A stretch of DNA of 23,356 nt, taken from contig BLXT01008440.1 of the NCBI GenBank assembly GCA_019648995.1, positions 1,455,932-1,479,287 on the forward strand. The letters run 5' to 3'. A program made the position numbers and the translations under genes. The notes under the pieces are model-generated. The model did not search any database. It worked only from the letters and a program-made list of their open reading frames with translations, and was not told the DNA's origin. Within the stretch, counting starts at the first letter, position 1; every line of letters starts with the position of its first letter. Positions 9,005 through 20,316 of the stretch are shown in pieces. Source of the stretch: Plakobranchus ocellatus. Lineage: Eukaryota; Mollusca; Gastropoda; Plakobranchidae.

Positions 9005-11000
9005 GTCACTTTTAAGATAATTTTCAATCTAGTAAAATAAGGACAGTCAAGTTACACTTTGAGAAGTCTTTCCACCAGAAGTAAAACTTATTTAGCATTC
9101 AGCAAGTTTCTCTATTTATTAATAATATTATAAAGGGTGTTATATTTTATAAGCTGTTGACAAACCTGACACTGAGAAATACTATCCACCTGCAGTTTGT
9201 AGGTTAAATTATGGCCTTCACTAACAAAATACTTTTTTTTTTCTCGCTAAAACTTGGAAAGCATATGGTGAAAAAAAGTCTGAAAAAAAAGGTGCTTTCA
9301 TGAAAACTATTGCTTAGAAAACAAACATGATGGTATTATTACGAGACCAAAAAACTCAATTCTGTATACAAGAAATACTTAGGAAAGCATGCTAATATAA
9401 GAATGATTTTTTGTAAAAATCTGACAAAAATAGAGGGAAAGTTCTAAGATTTAACAAACATATGTACTTATGTTATTGATGTGAAAGGAGTGCTTTGGAC
9501 TTTTTTGTATAGCATTCCTGATGATTCAAAAATACATGTTGAAATCATTTTCCTAAAAGATTGTCATAGTAGCATTAGCATGCTAATTTTAATTTCATTT
9601 TGTTTTGCCTTTTTGTAATTAAAAAATTTTAATGCATACAGATAAAGTTGAATTAAAGTAAGACCTACGGTACAATTAACTATCGTATCATTTTCAGAGT
9701 CTGTTATGTTTATTCTCTGTCTGCTTTGTATTTAAGAAATAATGAAAACAAAACAAAAAAAATACTTGCCATAATAATGGATAAGTTTATCGTTTTGGCC
9801 ATTATTCCCAGATGACTGTAAAATAAAAATATAATTGCAGCATTGTAACAGAAAGCACAAAAACTTGTTCAATTTATTTTCCTTATTTTAATCATCATAC
9901 AAATGTATATCAACATCCCAGTTTAGAGTCATCACAAAAGAATGTCTCCAAAAAATAATTATCAAATAAAGAAAATCCATTCAAACATACCCATTTTGAC
10001 ACTTTGATTTCAATTCTTTGATTTAAATTGGTGTCAATATAAGTGATACAGCCAATTAATATGTTCACTGAAGCAATGAAATAATTGCAAAGACTTGTTC
10101 AATTGTTCAATGTTCTTTACCAAAAAAAAATGCACAAAAATATTATATTCTCAAGTTGGCACGGTTTTGATGAATTTCTTTCACATGCTCTTATTTTGAT
10201 AAAAAATAGAAATATGTAAGCAACCATTCATCAGGGCTTTCTCCAAGTGAAAGGTTTCATGACAAAACTTCTTAACTTTTGAAAAGTTTGAGAAAAAACA
10301 TTTTTGTGTCTTTTTGTTCTTCAATTTCCTCAAGTTACTGTATTAGTATTAATATTAAATTAGCTATCACCAAAGCCAATAAGATAATTTATCTTCATGA
10401 CAGAGGTTTTTAACATAAACTGTTATCATTTACACTTACAATCAGAGAATTTACAAAAAAGATAAATACGTAACTCATTTTGTCATAGAACTCTTCAAAT
10501 ATTTTTGATTACAAAAATATGTATTTTTTGTATAAAATATTTTAAATATATTTAAGAACTAAAATAAAATGGTCAAAATGAAAACATTTTAACAACACTT
10601 TAAAAAATGATTATGAAGACATAGCATATTATTTTGTCAACTTAAAACCATTTGTGATAGTCTTACAAAATAAGAGTCAAGTTGCTGGTCCTCACTGACA
10701 GATTAAGTAAATTTGACAAGTCACTTTACAATAGTTATGGATTAAAATGACCATTCTTTGAAGATAGGTAAAGCACATACTATTTATTGATGGTTGTAAA
10801 CATAAAAGAAAATTCATTATTTTAAGTCCTTTTGCTTGTGGTTTTCATTTCTCTAGAGTTGGTAAAAAATGAGACTGTTTCACAAAAAGTTATGATTATG
10901 TACCCCAGTAAATGCATAGACCTTGTGTAAAGATTGAGAATTGAGCAAATGTGGTTGCAAACATTGATATACAAAAAATGCACTTCATGATGATAGGTAA

Positions 11001-11001
11001 A

Positions 11002-11030
<29 letters not shown>
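11001..11030. repeat. (AT)10 then T10 simple repeat
   Basis: Ten AT dinucleotides at 11001-11020 are followed directly by ten T. Simple microsatellite, likely length-variable. Confidence 0.95.
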
Positions 11031-11032
<2 letters not shown>

Positions 11033-11809
11033 AAGGTCAACCCCTTGCAAAAGTAATTTATGCTTGCCAAACAAAATTTAAAAAAAAATCCAAAAAAAGC
11101 TCATCCAAAGTGAATGAAATAATGAGCCAGTAAGTAAGCAAAAATCAAGTAATAATTTGTGACATATATAATGCCAACAAAGTCATGCAACAACTTTTAA
11201 ATTCCAGTAAATCAATCACGATAGCAACCAATCAGGTCAAAAATTATTTTCCTTTTATGTCATCTTTTTTATTTCATTCTGAGATAATAACATAAACATT
11301 ATTATGTCTTGATATGTGTAATGTTACACGTTGAACATTTTAATTCATTGATCAAATCTTTGTGAAATTGTATGTATATACTATATTGATTCTGTGCTAT
11401 TGTTAAAGAGTTCACAATTGAGGGATAAAGGTCTTAAAAAACTAAAACTTGTTCGTTTTTCATATAGATAAAGCCACATTATGTTATGTCAACATAATAT
11501 CAATAGTCCCTGCCACAGTATTTGCACACTAGTGCCAGTCGTCTATCCTCAGTAATGCATGTCTGCTAGTGCTATGGAACACTCATTAAAAAAAAAAAAA
11601 AGAAGATTTTTTTTTCATCTAACGCTGCTGCATTCATTATCAGGTATATAAATTGGAAATATTTTTTTTTTTCTTATTTGTTTTTATGATGCAGTTGCTA
11701 ACTTGGGCTAGGATTTTCAGTTTAAGAACTGATATGTTTATATTAAAAATAACTAATGACAAAATGTATTTTAAAGACCTTAAGTTTAATCAAATCCCAA
11801 AGAATTCCT

Positions 11810-12004
11810 GTCCTATGTTATGAGAATTTTAGCCGTGCTGAAATTTGGAATATACTGAAATGCTCTGAATTTCATTAAGCATCCCAATATTGAAATTAAT
11901 AACTATATGTCCCATAATACTAAAATATTAGCCATTCTCACATTTGGAAATTTACTGAAGTACTTTGAATTTTATAAAGCTTTCCAATGGTGATAGTTAA
12001 AGTA
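11810..12004. repeat. Tandem duplication of a ~97 bp unit
   Basis: Unit one (11810-11908) and unit two (11909 to about 12004) align end to end. Shared blocks in order are GTCC-AT, TTAGCC-T, ATTTGGAA-ATACTGAA, CT-TGAATTT-AT-AAGC, and TCCAAT, ending in TTAA-A-TA. By eye they are about 70% identical. There is no coding potential. It is a local duplication or two remaining units of an old satellite. Confidence 0.75.
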
Positions 12005-14700
12005 TAATTTATTCTGTTAATAAGATTTGCAAGTTTTGAAAACATGGAAGTTAACTCTTAAAATAGGAAAAAAAAATTTATGAAATATTGATTTTTCAAA
12101 TAAAAAAAAAAAATGCTATGAACATTGGTAACTTTCGACTGTTTTGTGTGCACACAGACTTAAATTAGTTAAAAAGATTAAGATTGTAGGGTTTCACTGC
12201 ATATCCTCATGTTGCACTGTGCACAGCTGCCCTTCATGACTAGTTAGGGGTGAAAAAAAAAACTTACACTTAATTGGGCAGCTATAAATCAGTGAGCATA
12301 GCACTTACAAGCAATATCAATGTCTGAGCAGGAATTGTAATACTTCATAAAATAAGTATTCCCAGTCATGCTAAATGCAAATACATTTAACGAAAGTTCG
12401 TTACAGTTATCAAAACAATTTCCTCAAGTCAGGAAGGATTTGTAATGAATTACGAACAAATTAGTGAAAAAATATATTTTGAAATCTTTGCATTCGAATT
12501 CTGACATAAATGAAAAAATTATTGGTTGTTATAAGTATCCTACTGGCCATATTTGAACAAATTTAACTAATCTGTGCTGAAATTTTGAGTTTATGAGTGT
12601 AATGGAGTAAAAATTAATGCTTGATTTATTAAAAAATAATTTTGGATTCATACTTGCTGTCTAAATTAAGCAAATGACTTTCAAACATACCTAAAATGAC
12701 ACAATCATTTTGAAAAAAGTGGTCACCCACCAATTTTAAAATTTAAAACCATTCATCACAAAGTAAAGAGATACAACCTACTTTTTCCACCCAGGTCTAC
12801 TGCTTTACATGACTTATACCTCTCCAGTAATCATTTGTCCTTTCCCAGTGTGCAATTGATGGTTCTTTTAATCAAAACATGATGAAAAAAGTGAAACAAT
12901 TTTGGGGTCCACATTTTGGTAATTGTATATAAAATACACATGTATGTATAGCAAATAAATACAACGCAAAACGAAAACAAAACAAAAAAAAATTGTCCAA
13001 ACAAAATCAAACATAGTATCACTTCAATTACAAATAGCAATCCAGTATAAAAAATCTTAATTTAAAGTAAGAAACAGAAAACGTTTCATCATTTGATTTT
13101 GAAGCTTAGGAAGGCAATGACTCATGGACTGTTTATGTCATCTCAATATGTTCATTACTATGCTTTTGGTCCAAATCGACCTTAAAGAGGTCCCTACAAT
13201 TTCAAAGTTTGCTAACTTGTGAAAACAAAATTCTTTGTCTCTTTGAAAATGAAAAGAAAAGGCAAGTTTTCACTTGAACAATTTCAATCAACGAAAACTG
13301 ACCGGCATAAAAAATGAAAATTACTTTTCTTTGAAAAACATACTTATCAGAAAATAAACAAATTAGTTTTATGGAGTAACACTAACAGTCTGAGTAATAT
13401 TTAAGCTACAATGTGTCATCAGTATCTGGAAGATTTAAAAAAAATTGAAACAAGCATAACAACTCTTCATAAAGTAAAACTCTTTATGCAAAGTATGTAT
13501 GTAAAGTCAAACTTTTCACAATACAAAGGCTGTGACTGAAAAGCAGAAAATAAATCAATATAGGAAAACAACTAAATGTTGATTTCATAAAGTTATCACA
13601 GTTTCAATGATTTCATGAAATGATGCATTTTCCACTGCCAAAAGTATCATGACAAAAATTAACAAGATAATTGTGACAAATATTACAAAAGATGAAAAAA
13701 GAATATATCTGAATCAAATATGGATTAAAAGACCATACATAAATATCATTTCTACTGACTAGGTAAATAATTGATACACATCTGTATAGGGATTGCTCAA
13801 AATGACAATTCAGAGGCAAGTATTAACTATTATTAAGATTGAAGGTTATGAGAGACTTGTTTAAGATTCATTTATGCATATCCCTGACAAAACTACCGTG
13901 TTTTAATAAAGCTTCCACCTAAATCATGGGTATCAATCCTAAATAAATATTTTATAATACATGGGTAGCTATGTTGAAAATGATTTACAAAATTATACAT
14001 GCAGCAGGGATCAAAGTAAATAGTGAAATCAGAGAAAGTACTCTAAAAGTTGTTTTCGGAAATTCATGAAAAAGGTAGGAAACTTTTAAAAATCACAGAA
14101 ATTTAGAAAATAACTTCAAAAATTCTTTGGGTGCTCAAATGCAGGCCTTCAATTGTCTCAAGGGTAAAAGGAACTTTTTGTTTTTAATGGAAATTAGCCT
14201 GAATTTCAGTTGCTGAGAACTTTTCTAACAGCCTGATTTAAAAAATCTGGAGAAATCCAAAATCCAAGAATTAACCATGGAAAAAATTCTGGGTTCTAAA
14301 TTGCAAGCCTAATACTAACTCAACCATGAAAGTCTATAGATACTTTATATTACCAATCACTATCAGTTTCCCATCGAACTCAAGCACCAAAAAAATGTAT
14401 CAACAAATCTTTACTTTAAAAACAGCATTATTGCCATAAATTCCAGCCTTTCCTATCGCAATTTGACATTGATAATTTAGACTGGCACCTTGCCTCAGTC
14501 CAAAAACTGACAAAGGAACAGGTGTGGGCTGTCAATGTGAAGAAAGGAGTTAAGTATTAAGAGGATGGAGAATCACTAAATCTATGGGCTAGAGGGGAGC
14601 ATCGTCCTAGTGCCTGGACGAACAAGCCAAGCACGGCATATAACCAATGACCATTGAGTGAGTGTATTCATTATCCTCCTCCCCCTTCACATCCCTGTTA

Positions 14701-14706
14701 TTTATT
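14701..14706 (-). promoter_or_regulatory. Candidate L2HGDH polyadenylation signal
   Basis: On the - strand this reads AATAAA, about 1 kb past the L2HGDH stop, followed by AACAGGGATGTGAAGGGGG, a G/T-leaning stretch. It is the first canonical hexamer I notice downstream of the stop; ATTAAA variants occur closer (near 15100 and 15590). Tentative. Confidence 0.35.
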
Positions 14707-15751
14707 TGATCACCATAAGATATTGTCGACCATAATACATGCCTGTGTAATTGAAACCGTGAAAATAAATGGTGGTGATAGTGTTTGCCTCCAATTCAGC
14801 AGAAAAATACATTCTTCTTTCATTCCTTTTGTGGGAATAATGCCAATCCTTGCTACATTGATACTTTATGATAAGAACACAAACTGTTATTATTAATCAC
14901 CAAGTTTCACTGTATATTTTAAACATATATAAAGTAGATACACTTGTTAGATCGAAAATAATGCTTCATATAAATACAGTAAAGTGAGTCAAAGTAGGAC
15001 CTTGAAATTCTTAAATGGGCAAGAAAAGAAAAGGACTGAAAAATATTCCAAGTAATTGTGAATAGCCCTAAATTGCAGGAAGAGAACTTCAACCTCAATT
15101 TTAATTCTATCATATGGATCTAAAGCTGCTTACTTTGTTGCAATGTGACACATTTTGAAAAAAACTTTCCTTTTTTTTCATTTTAAAACAATAGTTCATG
15201 AAATATGGAATATGATAATGATTTTTTAGCATAAAAACATACATATTAATAATATTTGCATTCAAAACAATCAAATATTACAAATAGATACCATAATTCA
15301 ATTTACACTTAATATCCCTCTATTTCATAAAACCAATACAATATTTAAAGAAAGCACACAGAAATGTATATACTGCTAAATTTTCACATCAAGTGTTGGT
15401 TGCGTTTGTATGCTTTGATTAGCTCACTACATGAAAGAATTTACAGAAAAAAAAAATAAAAAAAGCCTAGGGAAAAACACTTTGACTTGATACAACTAAT
15501 CAACTGCTTCTCTGAATATTAAGTAAATCCATACATTAATGTAGACATGAACCTTTTTAAATTCACTAAAGAGAGAATTTTCCATATTTTAATTGTTCAA
15601 AGCAACTTTTTACAACCTGTTAGCGTTTATCACATTGGTGTCATCTTTTTTTACTTACAAGCATAAAAAAAAGTCACCCAAATTATGGAGAATTCAATTA
15701 CATGTATTGCTTATGAAAAGATAACAATCCAACATTATTATTTTTTTAGTA

Positions 15752-15947
15752 TCACAATGAAAACTGCTTTTCCACATGATCTGCCACCATTTCAGCTATG
15801 GCAAGAGATGATGTTGCAGCAGGGGAAGGGGCATTCCTGACGTGCAGAACTCTACATCCTAGATCAGAAGAGCCACTATCAAATACAAAGTCATCTACTA
15901 ACTGGCCATCTCGATCTAAAGCTTGAGCTCTCACTCCTGATGGCCCC
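15752..15947 (-). CDS. L2HGDH: L2HGDH terminal exon: C-terminus
   Basis: L2HGDH is the mitochondrial FAD-dependent dehydrogenase that oxidises L-2-hydroxyglutarate to 2-oxoglutarate, a metabolite-repair step; it belongs to the DAO-type flavoprotein family. After one base of a split Arg, this exon reads [20 protein letters not shown], then [20 protein letters not shown], then [20 protein letters not shown] and QFSL, then stop. [15 protein letters not shown] and [16 protein letters not shown] are near-invariant in animal L2HGDH. The acceptor is TTTCTCAG. The Met-like start seen at 15934 is an internal GTG Val. The stop at 15752-15754 is at the normal family end. Confidence 0.96.
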
Positions 15948-16331
15948 CTGAGAAATTTATGAAGATTAAAAAAAAAAAAAAAGAAAGAAAAATAACATAA
16001 ATTTTAATAAGGCATACCGTAGACGAGCATTAAAAAAACTGATGAAGATAACAAGAAAGGAACATGATCTGAGAAACCAATCAACAAAACAAACCAAAAA
16101 AAAAAAATGAGGATGTTCTGGTTTTCTAAATCTTCATTCTACAGTTCTATTTTTGATTAAATAGCTTTTTTAAGTTAAAAAATATATGTGACAATGGTTT
16201 GCTCTACAGATATAACGGTAATTTTTTTTTTAAATTGCATCCGAAAATTTTTGAATCTTTTAATGATTTGAAAGTCTAAAACTTAATCTTCAGAACCTGA
16301 ATTGGGGGACAAACTCAAGATCAATGCATAC
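15948..16331 (-). other. L2HGDH: L2HGDH last intron
   Basis: A 384-base intron, donor GTATGC and acceptor CTCAG on the - strand. It contains A-rich runs at about 15967-15982 and 16097-16107. Nothing else recognised. Confidence 0.85.
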
Positions 16332-16463
16332 CTAACAACATCTTGTGGTCGCAGTGAGGGTACAAATCGTTGAAGTTGCTTGACCTGAGCTCGTATGTAA
16401 ATACCTTTGTACATCTCTGACAATCCATAACCTAGGTGCCGCATGGCCAACTTTCTCAACCCC
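16332..16463 (-). CDS. L2HGDH: L2HGDH penultimate exon
   Basis: One base, 43 codons, two bases. Reads GLRKLAMRHLGYGLSEMYKG, then IYIRAQVKQLQRFVPSLRPQ, then DVV, with AG joining G of the last exon as Arg. This matches the animal L2HGDH segment GLxKLAxxxxxYGxxEMYK...VKxLQxFxPxLxxxDxxRGP. The acceptor, AAAATAG, has a weak pyrimidine tract; the donor is AG|GTATGC. The first base G completes an Arg codon (AG|G) from the upstream exon. Confidence 0.93.
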   Translation of the reverse strand, partial: GVEKVGHAAPRLWIVRDVQRYLHTSSGQATSTICTLTATTRCC

Positions 16464-17040
16464 CTATTTTAAAGAAGTCATTGTGAAAATCAATTAAAAA
16501 TAAATGAAAGTGATTTACGAAAAAAGAAGTCTCTTACATAAAAATCATTAACAAAATCTGTTCATGCAAAATTGAAAGAAAATTACTGAAATAAAAAGAA
16601 AACTGATTTTTAGTAATTCATTGTGAAAAGTAACTACTTTAAACCTGTTTTACGCATGTATTTCTCTTGCGGGCCGATTTCAATACTGTGGTCCCACCCA
16701 ATTCTTTTGTGAAGGAGGCCCACTGGGAGGTATAGGCTCACTTAAGGTTATTTAATTAATAGCTTTCCTTGAGATTTGCTGCCTTTTAAAAGATTTTATA
16801 TCATATTTATGCACCATCACAGACATGCAGAATGATTGAAAAATAAACATTGATACAAAAATTGTTATCATCTTTGTTATTTTTTTTCTTCCCTTTCTGT
16901 TGTTATAATTATTGCAGCTGTTGGGATTATCACTGTTATAATTTTATTGATATTGTAATCATAATGAAAAGTTGCAGTAACAATGGCTGCATTTGTGGTT
17001 TGACAAAAGCATATAAAATAGAATCAAAGATAACAAGAAC

Positions 17041-17075
17041 AACAGCAGTAGCAGCAGCAGCAACAAAAGCAACAA
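17041..17075. repeat. Interrupted CAG/CAA trinucleotide tract
   Basis: AACAGCAGTAGCAGCAGCAG followed by CAACAAAAGCAACAAC. It accounts for the Ala/Thr-rich end of the chance open frame at 16850-17101. It lies in an intron of L2HGDH. Confidence 0.85.
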
Positions 17076-17291
17076 CACTAACTTCAAATGGATCAATTTG
17101 ATCTCTACATTAAATCAAGACTCAGCGCAAATGACCATGGACCCCCACCCATCAAATATTGCTGGAGGCTTACTTTCAACAAAAAGCCTCAGTCAGTCTC
17201 ATGAGCTAAATTTTAAGGGTGAGGTAGATGAAAGTTAAGTTAGAGCAAGTTGATTCAGCTCACTTCCCATTTAACAATAATTAGCTTTTTG

Positions 17292-17440
17292 CAATAATTT
17301 AGTGGGCATTACAGCAACAACACCCTTCACTTTAAAAGAGTTCTATTTCATAATCATCAGCCATATCAATAATTTAGATGATCTGCAAGAAAAGCACCCT
17401 TCACTGAAAAAGGTTGGTGTCTGTAATCTGGCATCATATC
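17292..17440. repeat. Two ~75 bp tandem units left of the Tc1 element
   Basis: CAATAATTTAG starts at 17292 and again at 17367. Each is followed about 35 bases later by CACCCTTCACT and then an A-rich stretch. Spacing is 75 bases. A third related start, TAATAATTTAGAAGACAA, lies right of the Tc1 element at about 18973. Confidence 0.6.
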
Positions 17441-17510
17441 TTCTTAATTCATGCCTGGGAAATCATTGAATTCTCTGCTTTGATCTGTAGATAGGAAGGT
17501 GTGACATTCT
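17367..17510. repeat. Direct repeat flanking the Tc1 element, left copy
   Basis: The segment with ATCTTCTTAATTCA (17438-17451), AAATCATTGAAT and TAGATAGGAAGGTGT recurs right of the element at 18973-19112 as ATCTTCTTAATTCA (19006-19019), AAATCATTGAAT and TAGATAGGAAGATGT. The right copy has an extra ~25 bases before TAGATAGG. Confidence 0.65.
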
Positions 17511-17521
17511 ATAGCTACATA

Positions 17522-18962
17522 TACTCTCACGCAAAAAAAAGTAATTAGTTTTATACTTTTCACTATGCAGCACATGACCTATGAAATCTACTCGCTGATA
17601 TGTTGTTGTTTTCGGGTGAGTATTTAATCACAATTATTATGTTTCCACTCACTTCTCCCTTTTTCATGTTGTATGTGGAAAAACAACGTGTTTAATTGGT
17701 TCCCACTTTTTACACACATTTCCAGTTTTTATAAAGGTTTTAAAGTGTGTAAAGTAACCTTTACCATTTTGTAGAGTATTTGCCCGGGTTAAAATAAACA
17801 AAACATAGCATAATATCAATGCCTCGAATAAACGAAAGCCAGAGAAATTGAGCAATTGATCAGCTGGAAAGAGAAGTGTCTATTTCTGAAGCAGCAACAG
17901 GAGTGACAACAGACGTACCATGTTCTGGCAGACCAAGAATTGCGTGTGTGGAGGAGCGCTTTATGCAATTGCAGCATCTGCACAATCGTTTCCCCACAGC
18001 ACAAGCAACTGTCGAAAACTTTCAAGGACCAAGGAATATCAGCTGTGATACTGTCCTTAAACATTAACTTGAAGTTGGACTCCATTCCCATAGGCCAGTC
18101 ATAAAACTAAGGCTGACACAGGTGCATTGCAGAAAGACAGTACAGAGGGCCATGCGACACAGACGTTGGACAATGCGCAATGAGTGAACATTTATATCTG
18201 ATTAATATTCTTTTTTTATTTGAGAGGAAAGATGGTCGACTTAGAGTGTTCAAGGGGAATGTTTTGCAAACAACTGTGTTAGTGAGGTAGGCAAAAGAGG
18301 AAGAGGAAATGAAATGGTTTGGGGTGCTATCAGTGCAAACTTATGGACAACTTGCATCACTGTACAAAGCAGTCTCACAGCTCGTCGACACATTAAAGAA
18401 GTATTGGCATCTCAAGTTATTCCCTTTCTACATGAGCACCCAGGTTTTGTATTTATGCACGACAATGCACCTGCACACAGAGCAATCATTACAAGAGACT
18501 TTTTGTTTCATAATATGGTGCAATTAATGTCTCCTTGGCCTGCAAATCACCAGATTTGAATCCAATTAAACCCTTTGGGATATTACGGATCGTGCTCATA
18601 GACATTAAGAACAACAGCCTACAAATTTGTAAGAACTTGCCATGGAACTGATTAGGATTTGGGGAGAAATTCTGCAAAGAGACATTCATCATTTGGCACT
18701 ATCCATGCGACGTCGATGCATTGCAGTTATCAACAGTGGTGGTGGCCACACCAGATATTAATCTTGTGGCTTCGAGTTTTAAGGAGCTCACTTGACTCTG
18801 GGATGCCTCATGTGTTTTCAAAATAATTGATACTTTTTATTGTAATATTCTTATTCGTCCACAAATAAAGGTTTCCTCAAGTAAATTTCAAGACGATATG
18901 TTTATTTGTTCGATTTTATCTCTCAGTGTTTCAGGTGATCGCAATTTTTTTGTATGAGAGTA
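17522..18962 (+). mobile_element. Tc1-like transposon, inactive
   Basis: Ends form imperfect inverted repeats: TACTCTCACGCAAAAAAAAG at the left and TACTCTCATACAAAAAAATT as the reverse complement of the right end. TA dinucleotides abut both sides (within TATA at 17520-17523 and TATATA at 18961-18966), as expected for Tc1/mariner insertion; the exact boundary is uncertain by two bases. At about 1.44 kb it is near the usual length. It lies in an intron of L2HGDH, on the opposite strand to the gene. The transposase inside is broken and is listed separately. Confidence 0.85.
17819..18761 (+). pseudogene. Tc1-like transposase pseudogene (DDE)
   Basis: Both termini are identifiable: ATG at 17819 starting MPRINESQRN, and GGGHTRY then TAA at 18759-18761, the usual Tc1 ending. 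Between them run an N-terminal helix-turn-helix part (VSISEAATG, VPCSGRPR), then GLHSHRPV and RAMRHRRWT, then VWGAISANLWTT, then VFMHDNAPAHRA with the second catalytic Asp, then SPDLNPIKPF. The first catalytic block FSDE reads ISD followed by a stop. The third acidic residue, normally Glu in PIE, reads Lys. There is an early TGA at codon 11, further stops and several frameshifts. The 943 bases correspond to about 314 codons, close to the usual ~340. It cannot make transposase. Confidence 0.88.
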
Positions 18963-18972
18963 TATATGCAAT

Positions 18973-19112
18973 TAATAATTTAGAAGACAAAATTTCTCAT
19001 CGTTTATCTTCTTAATTCAGGTGTGCAAAATCATTGAATCCTGTGTTCTAATCTGCTCAGATGTTAACAAAAACACAGGACCAGTAGATAGGAAGATGTA
19101 CATAATAGTTTT
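18973..19112. repeat. Direct repeat flanking the Tc1 element, right copy
   Basis: Partner of the left copy at 17367-17510; shared blocks are given there. The Tc1 element therefore sits between two diverged copies of an older sequence. Confidence 0.65.
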
Positions 19113-19378
19113 TATTTAATATAACAAAGCATAGTTACGAAACAAATCCAACCTTAAAGGAAAGGTAACAAATTTGTTTTTAAAAGTTTGCATTTTGATA
19201 AGTATGCAAAAGTGTACTGATATTTAAGACATACAATTTCTAAGGATTATAAATACCCGTCTGTGACAATTTGTAGTGGTGAAATGAGCCTAGATCTAGA
19301 CTCATATTGGTTGATCTTTTGATCTAGTCTTGTTGCTAGTAATATTCAGTCAAAAATTTAAAAAGTTCATGGCTAGGT

Positions 19379-19397
19379 CCATGTCAATTTGACATGG
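19379..19397. other. Perfect 19-base palindrome
   Basis: CCATGTCAA, one T, then TTGACATGG: nine-base arms with a single central base. It lies among several AGATCTAG motifs (about 19290-19440). Could be a protein-binding site or part of an old transposon end. Confidence 0.6.
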
Positions 19398-19555
19398 CGG
19401 TTTTATTTTTTAGCTTTGTTATCTTTTTAGATCTAGGGATATCTAGAAAGTTTTCCAAGGTGTTTGAAAACATTGTTTACAGGAGGTTGTTAGATTGTAC
19501 ACGGCTGTTATAAACTTGCATTTTAGTCAGCGCACCACAGTCCATGGTCGAGTTG

Positions 19556-19613
19556 AGGTCATGGGGTCAAGCTACCTGGCCTAAGTCCCCAGCAGAATAG
19601 GTCAGCATGACCT
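19556..19613. promoter_or_regulatory. Cluster of nuclear-receptor-type half sites
   Basis: AGGTCA-TG-GGGTCA at 19556-19569 is a direct repeat with 2-base spacing. AGGTCA-GCA-TGACCT at 19599-19613 is an exact inverted repeat with 3-base spacing, which is the consensus estrogen response element. Four half sites fall in 58 bases. The match to known motifs is direct; any regulatory role is inference. Confidence 0.45.
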
Positions 19614-20316
19614 AGAAATATGCGCTTTAATATGTGATGTTTAAAAAAATTTGTAAAAAATTATTAAAGACATGTGTGATTTGAAAAGCAGTTAGATCGA
19701 TTACACATATGTTGTTGTGAATTTCACGACAACTTTTGTCGTAGTCGCATCAATAATTTGTATAATGATTCGAATCTTTATTTTGAGTCATATACTAGTC
19801 ATTTCATTAACAAAGTGTATCATTGTAAAATTGAAAAAATGAACACGTTCCATACCAAGAATTGTAATGAAACCTCACATACACAAAGATTATAGTGTCA
19901 GAGGCACACCTTGCAAGTTTTGTTGATTTGATCCTCCCAGAAAACCTACAATGAACCGTTTGTTGTGCTGGTACTAGCAACATCATAGCAGGAAGTGTCT
20001 CTATCCGTTATCCCCGCGGTGCTACCAGTTATTGCAGGCATACAAATAATAATCCGATCTACAGCGCAGGTTAGCACTAATAGTGTCCAATGTTGAAACA
20101 TTTGCTTTGCTTGTGAAGTTAAAGGAAATGATTTGTTTTAAAATCTCTATCTAATCAATAAACAAGTGTGAGCATGTGTGTTAGTGTGTGAACATGTTTT
20201 TATTATTTACAGAAGGGGTAGAGTTAATCACTCTATTTACTTTATCAATTTTCGCTTTTTAGTTTAAGGAATGTATGTTTGTAATAGAGGTGCAACTTAA
20301 AAAAGGTGGTATTCAA

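Larger units (their letters stand above)
9005..15751. other. 6.7 kb gene-free AT-rich tract, A-rich on + strand
   Basis: No exon of either gene, no conserved protein motif on either strand and no RNA gene. Open frames are short and low in complexity. The + strand looks A-rich and the - strand T-rich, opposite to 1-8800. The part nearest 15751 is presumably the L2HGDH 3' UTR. It also holds an (AT)n tract, a tandem duplication at 11810-12004 and short A or T runs. A somewhat more GC-rich patch lies at about 14480-14650 and was not identified. Segments near 9975 and 12680 share TTCAAACATACC-TGACAC, and segments near 10739 and 13719 share ATGGATTAAAA-GACCAT, which hints at more decayed duplication. 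Confidence 0.6.

Noticed and set aside
12831-13040. 69-residue hydrophobic - strand frame resembling a small membrane protein
   Set aside because: Phe/Ile/Leu-rich product of A-rich DNA with no conserved motif or neighbouring splice context.
9005-15751. CRISPR array, operon or other prokaryotic-type system
   Set aside because: No regular spacer-repeat structure, no ribosome-binding sites and clear spliced animal genes on both sides.
16850-17101. 83-residue + strand frame with cysteines and Ala/Thr run
   Set aside because: Produced by a T-rich tract and a CAG/CAA repeat in an intron; no recognisable domain.
17816-18091. - strand open frame across the Tc1 element
   Set aside because: It is the shadow of the transposase pseudogene, which reads on the + strand with clear motifs.
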